DNA from: Microlunatus endophyticus
Lineage (GTDB): Bacteria; Actinomycetota; Actinomycetes; Propionibacteriales; Propionibacteriaceae
DNA length: 64,000 nt
Assembly: GCF_014646195.1 (NCBI RefSeq)
Contig: NZ_BMMZ01000004.1
Coordinates: forward strand, 248,001-312,000
Reading direction: 5' to 3'
Of the stretch, positions 42,747 to 51,895 are shown piece by piece. A program made the translations under genes and the position numbers. The first letter of the stretch is position 1. Each line of letters opens with the position of its first letter. Under the pieces are notes generated by a model. The model was given only the letters and a program-made list of their open reading frames with translations. It made no database searches and was not told where the DNA came from.

Positions 42747-44126
42747 ATGGCTGAATTCCCCGAGCTGCCCGTGGTCGTCCTGGGCGCCGGACCGGTGGGG
42801 CTTGCCGCGGCCGCCGAATTGGTGGGGCGGGACCAGCAGGTCGTCGTGCTCGAGGCCGGATCCCGGCCGGCTGCCGGCGTACGGTCCTGGGGCCATGTCC
42901 GGCTGTTCTCGCCGTGGTCGGAGTTGACGTCACCGGCCGGCATAGCGCTGCTGGGAGCAACCGGGTGGCAGCATCCTGATCCCGATGGCTATCCGACCGG
43001 CGCGGAGTGGGTCGGCGATTATCTGGCACCGCTGGCCGTCGCTCTGGGGGATCGGGTCCGGCCGGGTCACCGGGTGGTCGGCGTGTCCAGGCGGGATCGC
43101 GATCTGCTGGTCGACTCGGGGCGGGGTGACCAGCCGTTCGTCATCCACGCCGTGGTCGGCAGCACAGCGGGCGAGCAGACGATCGTACGGATCCCGGCGC
43201 GTGCGGTGATCGACGCCACCGGGACGCTGGGCCGGCCCAACCCGCTCGGAGCCGAGGGCTTTCCGGTCTCCGGCGAGGCGGCAGCCGCCGAGCGGATCCG
43301 GTACGCGATGCCCGCCCCCGGCACCGATGCCGACCGCTACGCCGGAAAGGCGACAGCCGTCGTCGGCTCCGGGGCATCGGCCCTGACAGCGTTGATCGCC
43401 TTGACCTCCGAACCCTTGCACACGCAGGGATCCCGGGTTGTCTGGGTGCTACGCCGGGGTGCAGTCGGCGGCTCCTACGGTGGCGGCGAGGCCGACGAGC
43501 TTCCGGCCCGCGGAGCGCTGGGGATCCGGGTTCGCGAAGCGGTCCGGGCCGGATTGATCGAGGTCGTCACGGGCTTTCGCACCGTTGCCGTCGAGCAGGC
43601 GGACGACCAGCACGGCTCCAGGGTCGTACTGGTGGGCTCGGACGGGCGCCGGATCGCCGACCTTGATCAGATCGTCGGCGTGACCGGCTTCCGGCCGGAT
43701 CTGTCCTTCCTGTCCGAGGTACGCCTGGAGCTGGACAACCGTCTCCAGGCGCCGGTGCGCCTGGCCCCCGAGATCGACCCGAATCTGCATTCCTGCGGGT
43801 CCGTGCGGCCACACGGCCACCGGGTGCTCGCCCAACCCGAACAGGGTCTGTACCTGGCCGGGATGAAGTCGTACGGCCGGGCGCCGTCCTTCCTGGCGAT
43901 GACCGGCTACGAGCAGGTGCGGTCGATCGCGGCCGTATTGTCCGGGGATCTCTCCGCTGCCGACGACGTGCAGCTGGTGCTACCGGACACCGGGGTCTGC
44001 GGCGGAGCCGGGCTCTTCGACGAGGCTACGTCGGCGGGCGGCTGCTGCGCTGCACCGGCCGAGCCGCAGTTCGTCGAGCTGGGTGCGCCGGCCGCGACGG
44101 TCGTACGGGATCGTGCCGCCCACTGA
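42747..44126 (+). CDS. FAD/NAD(P)-dependent flavoprotein of the ars operon (ArsO-like)
   Basis: 459 residues. Two dinucleotide folds: VVVLGAGPVGLAAAAEL at the N-terminus and TAVVGSGASALTALIAL at ~215, as in flavin monooxygenases and thioredoxin-reductase relatives. The C-terminus has VCGG and GGCC cysteine clusters that might bind metal or arsenic. Flavoproteins in this position are frequent in actinobacterial ars operons, with no settled reaction known to me. ATG eight bases after AGAGG chosen over the GTG upstream. Confidence 0.82.
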   Translation: MAEFPELPVVVLGAGPVGLAAAAELVGRDQQVVVLEAGSRPAAGVRSWGHVRLFSPWSELTSPAGIALLGATGWQHPDPDGYPTGAEWVGDYLAPLAVALGDRVRPGHRVVGVSRRDRDLLVDSGRGDQPFVIHAVVGSTAGEQTIVRIPARAVIDATGTLGRPNPLGAEGFPVSGEAAAAERIRYAMPAPGTDADRYAGKATAVVGSGASALTALIALTSEPLHTQGSRVVWVLRRGAVGGSYGGGEADELPARGALGIRVREAVRAGLIEVVTGFRTVAVEQADDQHGSRVVLVGSDGRRIADLDQIVGVTGFRPDLSFLSEVRLELDNRLQAPVRLAPEIDPNLHSCGSVRPHGHRVLAQPEQGLYLAGMKSYGRAPSFLAMTGYEQVRSIAAVLSGDLSAADDVQLVLPDTGVCGGAGLFDEATSAGGCCAAPAEPQFVELGAPAATVVRDRAAH

Positions 44127-44637
44127 GGCGTCGGCCCGGCAGACCGGAGCGTCGGCCCCGGCGCGTACGGCGCCCGCCGGTGTCCTGCCGGGGGCATCGA
44201 CCTCGACCGCAGCCGCCTTCTCGGCTGCGCTGGTGGTGTCCGCGGGTGTCGGGATCCCGGTCCGACGGCTGCTGGATTGTCGTGGCCCGCACGCGGTCAT
44301 GACCGGTGGATCGGTGCTGGCCGTTACAGCGGTCGGGCTGATCGCCTGGTCGCCGACCCTCACGCCGTCGTCCTCCGACATCCCTGGCCCAACCGCGCCA
44401 GACAGCACCGGGTGCTCGGCGATTCCGCCCCGGACCATCGCCTCGAGCCGGCAGTTCGTGCTGCTGGCCACCGGCATGGCGCTCGCGGCACTGGCGATCG
44501 ACGCCGCCTTGATCAACATGATTCCTTTGCTGACCAGCAACGGGATCCGTCCCCGGATGGCCTCCTGGCTGCTCGCGGCGGCCGCTGCCGGCACGATCCT
44601 GCTGGCCCTCAGCAGCACACCCCGGTGGGTCGCATGA
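44113..44637 (+). pseudogene. Decayed MFS transporter remnant in the ars operon
   Basis: A readable frame of ~174 codons that matches only pieces of an MFS permease. A segment like helix 2 and the A-motif is present (FSAALVVSAGVGIPVRRLLD, then CRGPHAVMTGGSVLAV). A mid-protein segment follows after a short non-conserved linker (RQFVLLATGMALAALAID; INMIPLLTSNGIRPRMAS), and the frame then ends near SSTPRWVA. Helix 1, several central helices and the C-terminal half are missing, so internal and terminal deletions are inferred. The frame is kept open and its stop overlaps the acr3 ATG by four bases, so it may survive as a coupling leader. Confidence 0.7.
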
Positions 44638-45734
44638 CAGTCCAGCAGACGGGCCCCGGCGCCACCCGGCACCTCGGCGGATCAGGTCATCGCGGCACAC
44701 CGGCCGCGCAGCTGTCCCCGGTGGACCGCTTCCTTCCGATCTGGATCCTGGCCGCGATGGCGAGCGGGCTGCTGCTTGGCAGGTTGGTTCCCGGTCTGAG
44801 CGATGGTCTGGGCGCGATCGCCGTCCAGGGTGTGTCGCTGCCGATCGCGATCGGTCTGCTGATCATGATGTATCCGATCCTGGCCAAGGTCCGCTACGCC
44901 AGGCTCGACGCGGTCACCCGCGACATCCGCACTCTGGTGTTGTCGGTGATCTTGAACTGGGTGATCGGACCCGCACTCATGTTCGCCCTCGCCTGGCTTC
45001 TGCTGCCGGAGCTCCCTGCCTACCGGACCGGACTGATCATCATCGGCCTGGCCCGCTGCATCGCGATGGTGATCATCTGGAACGATCTCGCCTGCGGGGA
45101 CCGAGAGGCTGCCGCCGTACTGGTGGCGATCAACTCCGTGTTCCAGGTGATCGCCTTCGGACTCCTCGGCTGGTTCTACCTCTCCGTCCTGCCGGGATGG
45201 CTCGGTCTGCAACAGACCCGGCTGGACGTCTCCGTCGCCAGGATCGCCGTTTCGGTGGGGATCTTCCTCGGGATCCCCCTCGTCGCAGGTTTCCTGACCC
45301 GCGGCGTCGGTGAACGCGTCCGTAGCCGGGACTGGTACGAGAACCGGTTCATCCCGAGGATCGGTCCGTACGCCCTGTATGGCCTGCTGTTCACGATCGT
45401 GATCCTGTTTGCCCTGCAGGGTGGCCACATCATCAGCAGGCCGTTGGATGTGGCACGGATCGCATTGCCGCTGCTGGCCTACTTCGTCCTGATGTGGGGT
45501 GGCGGCTTCGTCCTCGGACGGGCGGTCGGCCTGCCGTACGAACGCACCACGACGCTCGCGTTCACCGCCGCCGGCAACAACTTCGAGCTCGCGATCGCTG
45601 TCGCGATCGCCACTTTCGGCGTCGGCTCCGGCCAGGCTCTCGCCGGCGTCGTCGGGCCACTCATCGAAGTCCCGGCCTTGCTCGGCCTGGTCCATCTGTC
45701 CCTGGCCCTCCGCCGCCGTTACCCGTCACACTGA
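44634..45734 (+). CDS. acr3: Arsenite efflux transporter, ACR3 family
   Basis: 366 residues, ten helices. ACR3 signatures: the helix-4 Cys in GLARCIAMVIIWNDLACGD, ALYGLLFTIVILFALQG and TAAGNNFELAIAVAIATFG. Exports arsenite (and possibly antimonite) driven by the proton gradient. The start overlaps the stop of the MFS remnant. Upstream of arsC by 12 bases, so arsenate reduction and arsenite export are co-expressed. Confidence 0.95.
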   Translation: MTVQQTGPGATRHLGGSGHRGTPAAQLSPVDRFLPIWILAAMASGLLLGRLVPGLSDGLGAIAVQGVSLPIAIGLLIMMYPILAKVRYARLDAVTRDIRTLVLSVILNWVIGPALMFALAWLLLPELPAYRTGLIIIGLARCIAMVIIWNDLACGDREAAAVLVAINSVFQVIAFGLLGWFYLSVLPGWLGLQQTRLDVSVARIAVSVGIFLGIPLVAGFLTRGVGERVRSRDWYENRFIPRIGPYALYGLLFTIVILFALQGGHIISRPLDVARIALPLLAYFVLMWGGGFVLGRAVGLPYERTTTLAFTAAGNNFELAIAVAIATFGVGSGQALAGVVGPLIEVPALLGLVHLSLALRRRYPSH

Positions 45735-45746
45735 AAGGCGCGATCT

Positions 45747-46193
45747 ATGTCCGAGTCCAAGCCCTCGGTGTTGTTCGTCTGCGTCCACAACGCCGGACGA
45801 TCCCAGATGGCCGCCGGTTACCTGACCCACTACGCCGACGGAAAGGTCGAGGTCCTGTCCGCCGGATCCGAACCCGGCGTCGCGATCAACCCGATCGCCG
45901 TTCAGGCCATGGCCGAAGACGGCATCGATATCACCGGTCAGAGACCCAAGATCATCACGAGCGATGCCGTCCTGACCTCCGACGTCGTGATCACCATGGG
46001 TTGTGGCGACACCTGCCCTTTCTACCCGGGCATCCACTACGAGGACTGGATCCTCGATGATCCGGCCGGCCGGCCCATCGGGGCTGTCCGGCCGATCCGA
46101 GATGAGATCAAGCGCCGGGTCCTCGCGCTCCTGGACGAACTCGTCCCGGACCGGGAGTCTCAGGCCGCGATCAATCACCGATCCCGCGGATGA
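45747..46193 (+). CDS. arsC: Arsenate reductase (low-molecular-weight phosphatase type)
   Basis: 148 residues. P-loop C12-x5-R18 in FVCVHNAGRSQMA, and a second pair in MGCGDTCP, followed by YEDWILDDPAGRP. Reduces arsenate to arsenite for Acr3. Both mycothiol/mycoredoxin- and thioredoxin-coupled enzymes share this fold; the GCGDTCP pair is found in actinobacterial forms, so the reductant cannot be settled. The 3' end overlaps the convergent folP2-like gene by 23 bases. Confidence 0.93.
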   Translation: MSESKPSVLFVCVHNAGRSQMAAGYLTHYADGKVEVLSAGSEPGVAINPIAVQAMAEDGIDITGQRPKIITSDAVLTSDVVITMGCGDTCPFYPGIHYEDWILDDPAGRPIGAVRPIRDEIKRRVLALLDELVPDRESQAAINHRSRG

Positions 46194-47112
46194 TCTTGGC
46201 CGGCGGCCGCTCGCCCCGGACGCTGGCGACGAGGTCAACGACCTGACGAACCTCAGCGACCTGATGCACCCGGTGGATCTGGGCGCCGAGGAAGGCGCAG
46301 ATCGCCGTCGCCGCCAGGGTCGCCGGCACCCGTTGATCGGTCGGCAGATCGAGGGTCTCGCCGAGGAAATCCTTGTTGGACACCGATACCAGCACCGGCC
46401 AACCGGTCGCGACCAGCTCGCCCAGCCGGCGGGTGACCTCCAGAGAGTTCAGGGTGGTCTTGCCGAAATCGTGTGCCGGATCGATGATGATCGACTCCCG
46501 TGCCACGCCGGCTGTCAGTGCCCGGTCGGCCAACGCGGTCGTGGCGGAGATCGCATCGGCCACCACGTCGTCGTAGGAGGCCACGAACCGATCCGTACGC
46601 GGCTCCAGGCCGCCGGTGTGGGTGCACACCAGTGCTGCATCGAATTCCGCGGCCACATCCGCCATCGCGGGGTCGTAGCCGCCCCAGGCGTCGTTGATCA
46701 GATCAGCGCCGGCCGCACACGCCTGCCGGGCCACCGGCGCCCGCCAGGTATCGATGCTGATCACCACCGCCGGGTGGCGCTCGCGGATCGCCGCGATGAA
46801 TCCGACCGTCCGGCGGGACTCCTCGTCGGCGTCGACCGGGTCTCCGGCGCCCGCCTTCACACCGCCGATATCGATGATGTCGGCGCCGTCGGTGATCAAC
46901 TGGTCGACCCGCGCCAGGGCACGTTCCTGATCCCAGGTAGCGCCGTGGTCGTAGAAGGAGTCCGGGGTCCGGTTGACGATCCCCATCACCAGCGGCGTCG
47001 TCCGGTCGAAGGCCTTGTCCCGCAGCCGGAGCCGGGGATGGGCGCCACCGGCTTCCGGGGCCGGATCGATCGGGTCGGGACGGTCATAACGCTGCTCGTG
47101 ATCCGGGGACAC
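46171..47112 (-). CDS. folP2: Dihydropteroate synthase-like protein (FolP2 type)
   Basis: 313 residues. TIM-barrel DHPS: VMGIVNRTPDSFYDHG, GADIIDIGGVKAG, ISIDTWRAPVARQAC, IINDAWGG-like INDAWGGYDP, and HRVHQVAEVRQVVD. The second loop and the GGVKAG segment follow the mycobacterial FolP2 pattern, a paralogue reported to lack normal DHPS activity, rather than FolP1. GTG start. No other folate genes are adjacent. Confidence 0.82.
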   Translation of the reverse strand: MSPDHEQRYDRPDPIDPAPEAGGAHPRLRLRDKAFDRTTPLVMGIVNRTPDSFYDHGATWDQERALARVDQLITDGADIIDIGGVKAGAGDPVDADEESRRTVGFIAAIRERHPAVVISIDTWRAPVARQACAAGADLINDAWGGYDPAMADVAAEFDAALVCTHTGGLEPRTDRFVASYDDVVADAISATTALADRALTAGVARESIIIDPAHDFGKTTLNSLEVTRRLGELVATGWPVLVSVSNKDFLGETLDLPTDQRVPATLAATAICAFLGAQIHRVHQVAEVRQVVDLVASVRGERPPAKIIRGIGD

Positions 47113-47244
47113 CGATCGAGTGTGTCAGGTGCCCGCACCGTTCGTGCACCCATCCTGGATGCCGATCCGACAACACAGCGGAGGTGATATGCGAGGCACC
47201 TTGGTTAAATCCGTGTTTCATTGCGATATTCGGTCCGGAATCGC

Positions 47245-47281
47245 TTGCGCAGATTCTGTCAAAGCACTTAGCGTATTTCCG
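47245..47281 (+). promoter_or_regulatory. Promoter of the ROK/oxidoreductase operon
   Basis: TTGCGC (47245-47250), an 18-base spacer, and TAGCGT (47269-47274) ending six bases before the GTG. Together they predict transcription starting at the start codon. The flanking 47113-47244 gap is AT-richer than its surroundings. Confidence 0.55.
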
Positions 47282-48399
47282 TGCCCGGGGACCTGCACCG
47301 GCGGGCGAACACCGCCGCCGTGCTTCGCTGCCTGGCCGGCCATGGGCCGGCCAGCCTGGCGACGCTGCGCGGCCTGACCCAGCTGTCCAGGCCGACCCTT
47401 GAGTCGATCCTCGCGGAACTGGCGACCGACCGGCTCGTCGCCCAGACCGACCCGCGACCGGTCGATGGGAAGACGGGAGCCGGTCGACCGGCCCGCAACT
47501 ACTTGATCAACCCGGACTGTGCCTTCGTCGCCGGCGTCGACGTCGGCCGGCACAAGGTGCTGGCCGCCATCTCCGACCTGACCGGGAACGTACGCACCTG
47601 GGAGCGCGCCGAGGTGCCACCGGGAACCGGTGGGCCGGAGTTGCTCGCCCTGGTGCAACAGACGGTCGTCTCGGCGGCATCGCGCATCCCGATCGGACTT
47701 GATCATCTACGCGGCATCACGGTCGCCGTCCCCGGCGCGGTCGACGCGTCCGGCCGGATCACCCGGTCGGTCGTCGTCCCGCAGTGGAGCGGTCACGACA
47801 TCGGCCGCGTCCTCAGCGACTGGGCCGGCATTCCGATCATGGTCGGCAACGACGCCAATCTGGCCGTGCTGGCCGAGCAACGCCTGGGTGCCGCGCGGTT
47901 GTGCCGTGACGTCGTCTACATCCTGGCCGGCCGCCGGACCCGGGCGGCCTTCATGATCAACCAGACCGTGCACAACGGCCGGCACGGCGAGGCCGGTGAG
48001 ATCGGCTCGGTCCCGGAGCTGTTCTTCGACACCCCGGAGATCCTGCTCGGCGACGAGAATGCCGACAGTGAACAGGTGGTTGGTGTCTTCACCGCGGCTC
48101 GTACGGGCGATCCGGACAGCCGGGACCGGGTGCGCCGGTTCTGTTCCGAGCTGGCCCGCAGCATCCGCTTCCTGATCACCGTCCTGGATCCGGAGGTGGT
48201 CGTGATCGGCGGCGGCCTGGCCGGCGCAGCCGATCAGATCGTGCCCGCTGTGCTCGATGATCTCGGAGCATCCGCGCGCGGCACTCCGGTGGTCGGGTCC
48301 GAGCTCGGGGACACCGGCGTCGCGCTCGGTGCCGTGCACCAATCCCTGCTGTCGGCCGCCGCAGACGACCCGTTGATCGCCGCGGTCGTCGCCCCCTAG
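47281..48399 (+). CDS. ROK-family transcriptional regulator with a degenerate zinc motif
   Basis: 372 residues. N-terminal winged helix (AVLRCLAGHGPASLATLRGLTQLSRPTLESIL, ~10-75) and a ROK sugar-kinase-like domain (VAGVDVGRHKVLAAI; GITVAVPGAVD; GNDANLAVLAEQRLG; VVIGGGLAG). The family zinc motif CxCGxxGC is missing; the corresponding stretch reads HGEAGEIGSVPELFF without Cys. It probably senses a sugar or sugar phosphate and controls the three oxidoreductase genes downstream. Confidence 0.87.
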   Translation: MPGDLHRRANTAAVLRCLAGHGPASLATLRGLTQLSRPTLESILAELATDRLVAQTDPRPVDGKTGAGRPARNYLINPDCAFVAGVDVGRHKVLAAISDLTGNVRTWERAEVPPGTGGPELLALVQQTVVSAASRIPIGLDHLRGITVAVPGAVDASGRITRSVVVPQWSGHDIGRVLSDWAGIPIMVGNDANLAVLAEQRLGAARLCRDVVYILAGRRTRAAFMINQTVHNGRHGEAGEIGSVPELFFDTPEILLGDENADSEQVVGVFTAARTGDPDSRDRVRRFCSELARSIRFLITVLDPEVVVIGGGLAGAADQIVPAVLDDLGASARGTPVVGSELGDTGVALGAVHQSLLSAAADDPLIAAVVAP

Positions 48400-48454
48400 C
48401 CCTCCTGAAACCCAACTCAGTAACGAGAACAGCAAAAGAACAAAGGAGATCCCA

Positions 48455-49471
48455 GTGTCACCATTGGTCCCGCCGGCTTCCGAGCCGCTCCGGGTCGGCA
48501 TGGTCGGAGCCGGCGGCATCGCCGGCGCCCACCTGCCCGCCTGGCTCGGTCTCGGCGCCCAGGTCAGCGTGTACGCCCTCGACGGAGCACCCGAATTGAC
48601 CGCCTACTTCGGCGGCGGCACGGTGGTCGGTTCCTTCGAGGAGTTGATCAGTCAGGTCGACGTCGTCGACGTGGTCACGCCGACGCCCTTCCACCGCGAG
48701 TACATCGAGGCCGCGGCGGCGGCCGGCAAACACGTCGTCAGCGAGAAGCCGCTGGGACGTACGGCTGCCGACGCCCGTGCCGCGATCGACGCCTGCGCTG
48801 CGGCCGGGGTGCAGCTCTACCCGGGCCACGTGGTCCGGTTCTTCAGCGAGTACGAGACCATGCACCGCGAGGTGGAGAAGGGAACGATCGGTGAGATCGC
48901 GGTGCAGCGTTTCACCCGCGGCGGCACCCGTCCGGACCGGGCCTGGTATCACGACGACGCCCAGTCCGGGGGCATCATCCTGGACCAGATGATCCATGAT
49001 CTGGACTTCGCCCGGTGGAATGCCGGCGAGGTGAGCACCGCGTTCGCCCGGATCTCCAAGAACGGCGAAGGTCTGGACGCCATCGTCAACGCGCAGGTCG
49101 TGCTCACCCATGTCTCCGGTGCCATCTCCTATGTGGGCGGCGTCTGGGCGCGCCCGGGCACCACCTTCCGGACCACCTTCGAGATCGCCGGGACCGGCGG
49201 CATCCTGCGCCACGATTCGACGCAGTACAAGCCGGTCGTCATCGACGGCGGCACCCCGGACGAGTCCGGCACCGGCCTGCTGCCCGCCATGCGCGGGGTC
49301 AGCCCGTTCACGACCGAGCTGGGTGAATTCGCCCGGGCCTTCACCGTCGGACCGGCTCCACGGGTGAGTGCCGAGGACGGCTATGCCGCCACCGTGATCG
49401 CCGAGGCCGCGATCACGTCCCTGGAAACCGGCCAGCCGGTCTCCGTCGAGCTCGCAGGAGTTGCAGCATGA
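48455..49471 (+). CDS. Gfo/Idh/MocA-family oxidoreductase 1
   Basis: 338 residues. Rossmann domain VGMVGAGGIAGAHLPAWLG, EKP motif in VVSEKPLGRTAADA, and catalytic region GGIILDQMIHDLDFARW (D/H pair). NAD(P)-dependent oxidation of a sugar or inositol hydroxyl. GTG start with AAAGGAG upstream; the stop overlaps the next gene ATG. Confidence 0.9.
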   Translation: MSPLVPPASEPLRVGMVGAGGIAGAHLPAWLGLGAQVSVYALDGAPELTAYFGGGTVVGSFEELISQVDVVDVVTPTPFHREYIEAAAAAGKHVVSEKPLGRTAADARAAIDACAAAGVQLYPGHVVRFFSEYETMHREVEKGTIGEIAVQRFTRGGTRPDRAWYHDDAQSGGIILDQMIHDLDFARWNAGEVSTAFARISKNGEGLDAIVNAQVVLTHVSGAISYVGGVWARPGTTFRTTFEIAGTGGILRHDSTQYKPVVIDGGTPDESGTGLLPAMRGVSPFTTELGEFARAFTVGPAPRVSAEDGYAATVIAEAAITSLETGQPVSVELAGVAA

Positions 49472-50478
49472 AGATCGCCGTCCTGTCCTTCGCCCATCTG
49501 CACGCGATGTCGTACCTGCACGCGTTGTCCCAGCGCGACGACATCGAACTGGTTGCCACCGATCCCGATCACGCCGATCGGGCCGAGGGGGAGAGCGGCG
49601 GACCCGAGATCGCCGCGATGTTCGGCGTCCGCTACCTGGAGAGCTACGACGATGTTTGGGAGTGGGGTCCCGATGCGGTGATCATCTGCTCGGAGAACTC
49701 CCTGCACCGGCCGCTGGCGGAGCAGGCGGCGGCCCGCGGTGCGCACGTGCTCAGCGAGAAGCCGCTGGCGACGTCCGTCGAGGATGCCCAGGCCATGGTC
49801 GATGCCTGCGAGCAGGCCGGGGTGACCTTGATGATCGCCCATCCGGTTCGCTTCTCGACTGCCTTCCTTGAATTGAAGGACGCCTACGACGCCGGTGTGG
49901 TCGGCACGGTGAAGTCCGTGCTGGGGACCAACAACGGCCGGCTGCCGATGAACGTCCGCAAGTGGTTCGTCGACAAGGAACTGGCCGGTGGCGGGTCGAT
50001 CACCGATCACACCGTGCATGTCGCCGACCTGCTGGACAGCCTGCTCGGCGGTGTCGAGGCCACGAGCGTCTACGCGGTCAGCAACAAGATCCTGCACAGC
50101 GACGAGGTCGAGGTGGAGACCGGCGGTCTGGTCTCGATCGAGTACGCCAACGACGTGATCGCGACGGTCGACTGCAGCTGGTCCAAGCCGGACTCGTACC
50201 CGACCTGGGGCGGACTGACCCTGCAGCTGGTCGGCAGCAGAGGGATCGCGGACATGGACGCCTTCAACGCCCGGGTCGACGGTCACTCCGAGACCGACAA
50301 GAACGGTCTCTGGTTCCCGTACGGTGTCGACGCCGACCAGGCGATGATCAACGAGTTCCTGGACGCGGTGGCCAGCGGAAAGAAGCCAGGCCCGGACGGT
50401 CGGTCCGGGCTGCGGACGGTGTCCATCGTGCAGGCGGCGTACGAGTCGGTCCGGACCGGGCAGACCGTCACCCTGTAG
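49468..50478 (+). CDS. Gfo/Idh/MocA-family oxidoreductase 2
   Basis: 336 residues. VLSFAHLHAMSYLHAL replaces the usual glycine-rich start, so cofactor binding may differ; VLSEKPLATSVEDAQ and GGGSITDHTVHVADLLDSLLGG carry the EKP and D/H catalytic elements. Coupled to the first oxidoreductase by a four-base overlap, implying consecutive oxidation or oxidation-reduction on one substrate, as in double-dehydrogenase epimerisations (inference). Confidence 0.88.
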   Translation: MKIAVLSFAHLHAMSYLHALSQRDDIELVATDPDHADRAEGESGGPEIAAMFGVRYLESYDDVWEWGPDAVIICSENSLHRPLAEQAAARGAHVLSEKPLATSVEDAQAMVDACEQAGVTLMIAHPVRFSTAFLELKDAYDAGVVGTVKSVLGTNNGRLPMNVRKWFVDKELAGGGSITDHTVHVADLLDSLLGGVEATSVYAVSNKILHSDEVEVETGGLVSIEYANDVIATVDCSWSKPDSYPTWGGLTLQLVGSRGIADMDAFNARVDGHSETDKNGLWFPYGVDADQAMINEFLDAVASGKKPGPDGRSGLRTVSIVQAAYESVRTGQTVTL

Positions 50479-50556
50479 TCGCACCGGACGAAACAGCCCA
50501 GCATGCGGACTTCTCGGCCGGGGCCCGTTGCGGCCCCGGCCGGGCAGCCTGACAGG

Positions 50557-51783
50557 ATGAATGCTGTGAAGATCGGCGTTATCGGTACAGGACAATTCGC
50601 CCGCAGTTTCATCGGGCTCTGGCAACTCCATCCGGACGTGGAGGAGGTGTACGCCACCGACCTCGTGCCCCAGCGCGCGGAGGAGCATCGGCAGAAATAT
50701 GATCTTGCCGGTACTTTCGCCGATGTCGATGAGCTGCTTGCCTCCGATGTCGATTCGGTCGCGATCATGACTCAGCGCTGGACCCACGGTGAGCTGGCGA
50801 TCAAGGCCCTCGAGGCCGGCAAGAACGTCTACTCGGCGGTGCCGATGGCGATCACGGTCGAAGAGATCGAGGCCATCGTCAAGAAGGTCGAGGAGACCGG
50901 CCTGATCTACATGATGGGCGAGACCAGCTACTACAACCCGGCCGTCGTGTGGGCCCGGAGCAAGATCGCCAACGGCGAGCTCGGCCGGGTCTTCTACTCC
51001 GAGGGCGATTACGTCCACGACATGGACAACGGCTTCTACGCCGCCTACCAGTACAGCGGCGGCGACAACTGGAAGCAGACCGCCAGCTACCCACCCATGC
51101 TCTACCCGACCCACGCCATCGGCGGCGTTCTCGGCGCGCTGCCGACGCATGCCACCAGCGTCAGCTGCATCGGGATCCGCGACGATCGTGGCGACGGCGT
51201 GTTCGACAAGGGGGTTTCCTTGTGGGGCAACGAATTCTCCAACATGTCGGCACTCTTCGAGCTGGCCGACGGCGGCGCCATGCGGACCAACGAGTTCCGC
51301 CGGGTCGGCTACTGGAACGGGCACGAGTCCCGGTTCCGCTTCTACGGCACCGATGCGGTGATGGAGCAGACCGGTCACGGCGCCACCTTCAGTGTCAAGA
51401 CCGAGGGCGAGGACTACGCCAAAGGCGAGACGATCGACATCAGCGATCTCTTCTACACCCACGGCGGCCAGATCCCCGAAGGCTTCGGCGACGTCGATCC
51501 GGCGCTGATGCAGAGCTTCGCCTCCGGCACCGCCAAGGTGCAGGACCGGTCCCGGCTGCCCAAGGAGTTCGAGGGCGCGCACAACGGTCACGAGGGCTCG
51601 CACCACTTCCTGGCCGATGATTTCGTCCGGGCCGTCACCGGCAAGACCCAGCCGCCGGTCAACGCGTGGACCGCCGCGCATTTCACCTTGCCGGGTGTCA
51701 TCGCCTACGAGTCGGCCAAACAGGGCGGCGTACGGCTGCCGATCCCGGACTTCGGCGACGGCCCCGAGAAGCCGACCTGGTGA
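50557..51783 (+). CDS. Gfo/Idh/MocA-family oxidoreductase 3
   Basis: 408 residues, longer than its neighbours. IGVIGTGQFARSFIGLW Rossmann loop, NVYSAVPMAITVEE where EKP is expected, and a larger C-terminal domain with YPPMLYPTHAIGGVLG carrying a catalytic-like His. Loss of the EKP lysine (VPM) is unusual. It lies 78 bases after the second gene and probably shares the transcript. Downstream is the fluoride riboswitch, which marks a new unit. Confidence 0.85.
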   Translation: MNAVKIGVIGTGQFARSFIGLWQLHPDVEEVYATDLVPQRAEEHRQKYDLAGTFADVDELLASDVDSVAIMTQRWTHGELAIKALEAGKNVYSAVPMAITVEEIEAIVKKVEETGLIYMMGETSYYNPAVVWARSKIANGELGRVFYSEGDYVHDMDNGFYAAYQYSGGDNWKQTASYPPMLYPTHAIGGVLGALPTHATSVSCIGIRDDRGDGVFDKGVSLWGNEFSNMSALFELADGGAMRTNEFRRVGYWNGHESRFRFYGTDAVMEQTGHGATFSVKTEGEDYAKGETIDISDLFYTHGGQIPEGFGDVDPALMQSFASGTAKVQDRSRLPKEFEGAHNGHEGSHHFLADDFVRAVTGKTQPPVNAWTAAHFTLPGVIAYESAKQGGVRLPIPDFGDGPEKPTW

Positions 51784-51791
51784 TCGGACGG

Positions 51792-51797
51792 TAGAAT
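51792..51797 (+). promoter_or_regulatory. -10 element ahead of the fluoride riboswitch
   Basis: TAGAAT lies directly ahead of the riboswitch 5' end, with a predicted start near 51803. No good -35 is visible. Confidence 0.5.
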
Positions 51798-51798
51798 C

Positions 51799-51863
51799 GT
51801 CGCGGCGATGGACCCCGCCAGGACTGTGGTGCAGTCCGAACCGCGACGATGCTGATGGCTCCT
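51799..51863 (+). ncRNA. Fluoride riboswitch (crcB motif)
   Basis: The conserved crcB-motif blocks are present in order: GGCGATGG, CCGCC, a GGACT/AGTCC hairpin (51821-51836), then CTGATGGCTCCT (51852-51863). An outer helix pairs GTCGCGG (51799-51805) with CCGCGAC (51841-51847). A further hairpin ACGCA/TGCGT (51866-51882) lies directly before the AAAGGAG Shine-Dalgarno and could be the expression platform. It precedes two crcB genes, which fits fluoride-induced export. Confidence 0.93.
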
Positions 51864-51895
51864 GAACGCATTCCCGCTGCGTAAAGGAGCCTGTC

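Noticed and set aside
41753..47112. Arsenic locus as a recently acquired genomic island
   Set aside because: No integrase, tRNA, flanking repeat or composition change is visible; gene overlaps resemble the rest of the window.
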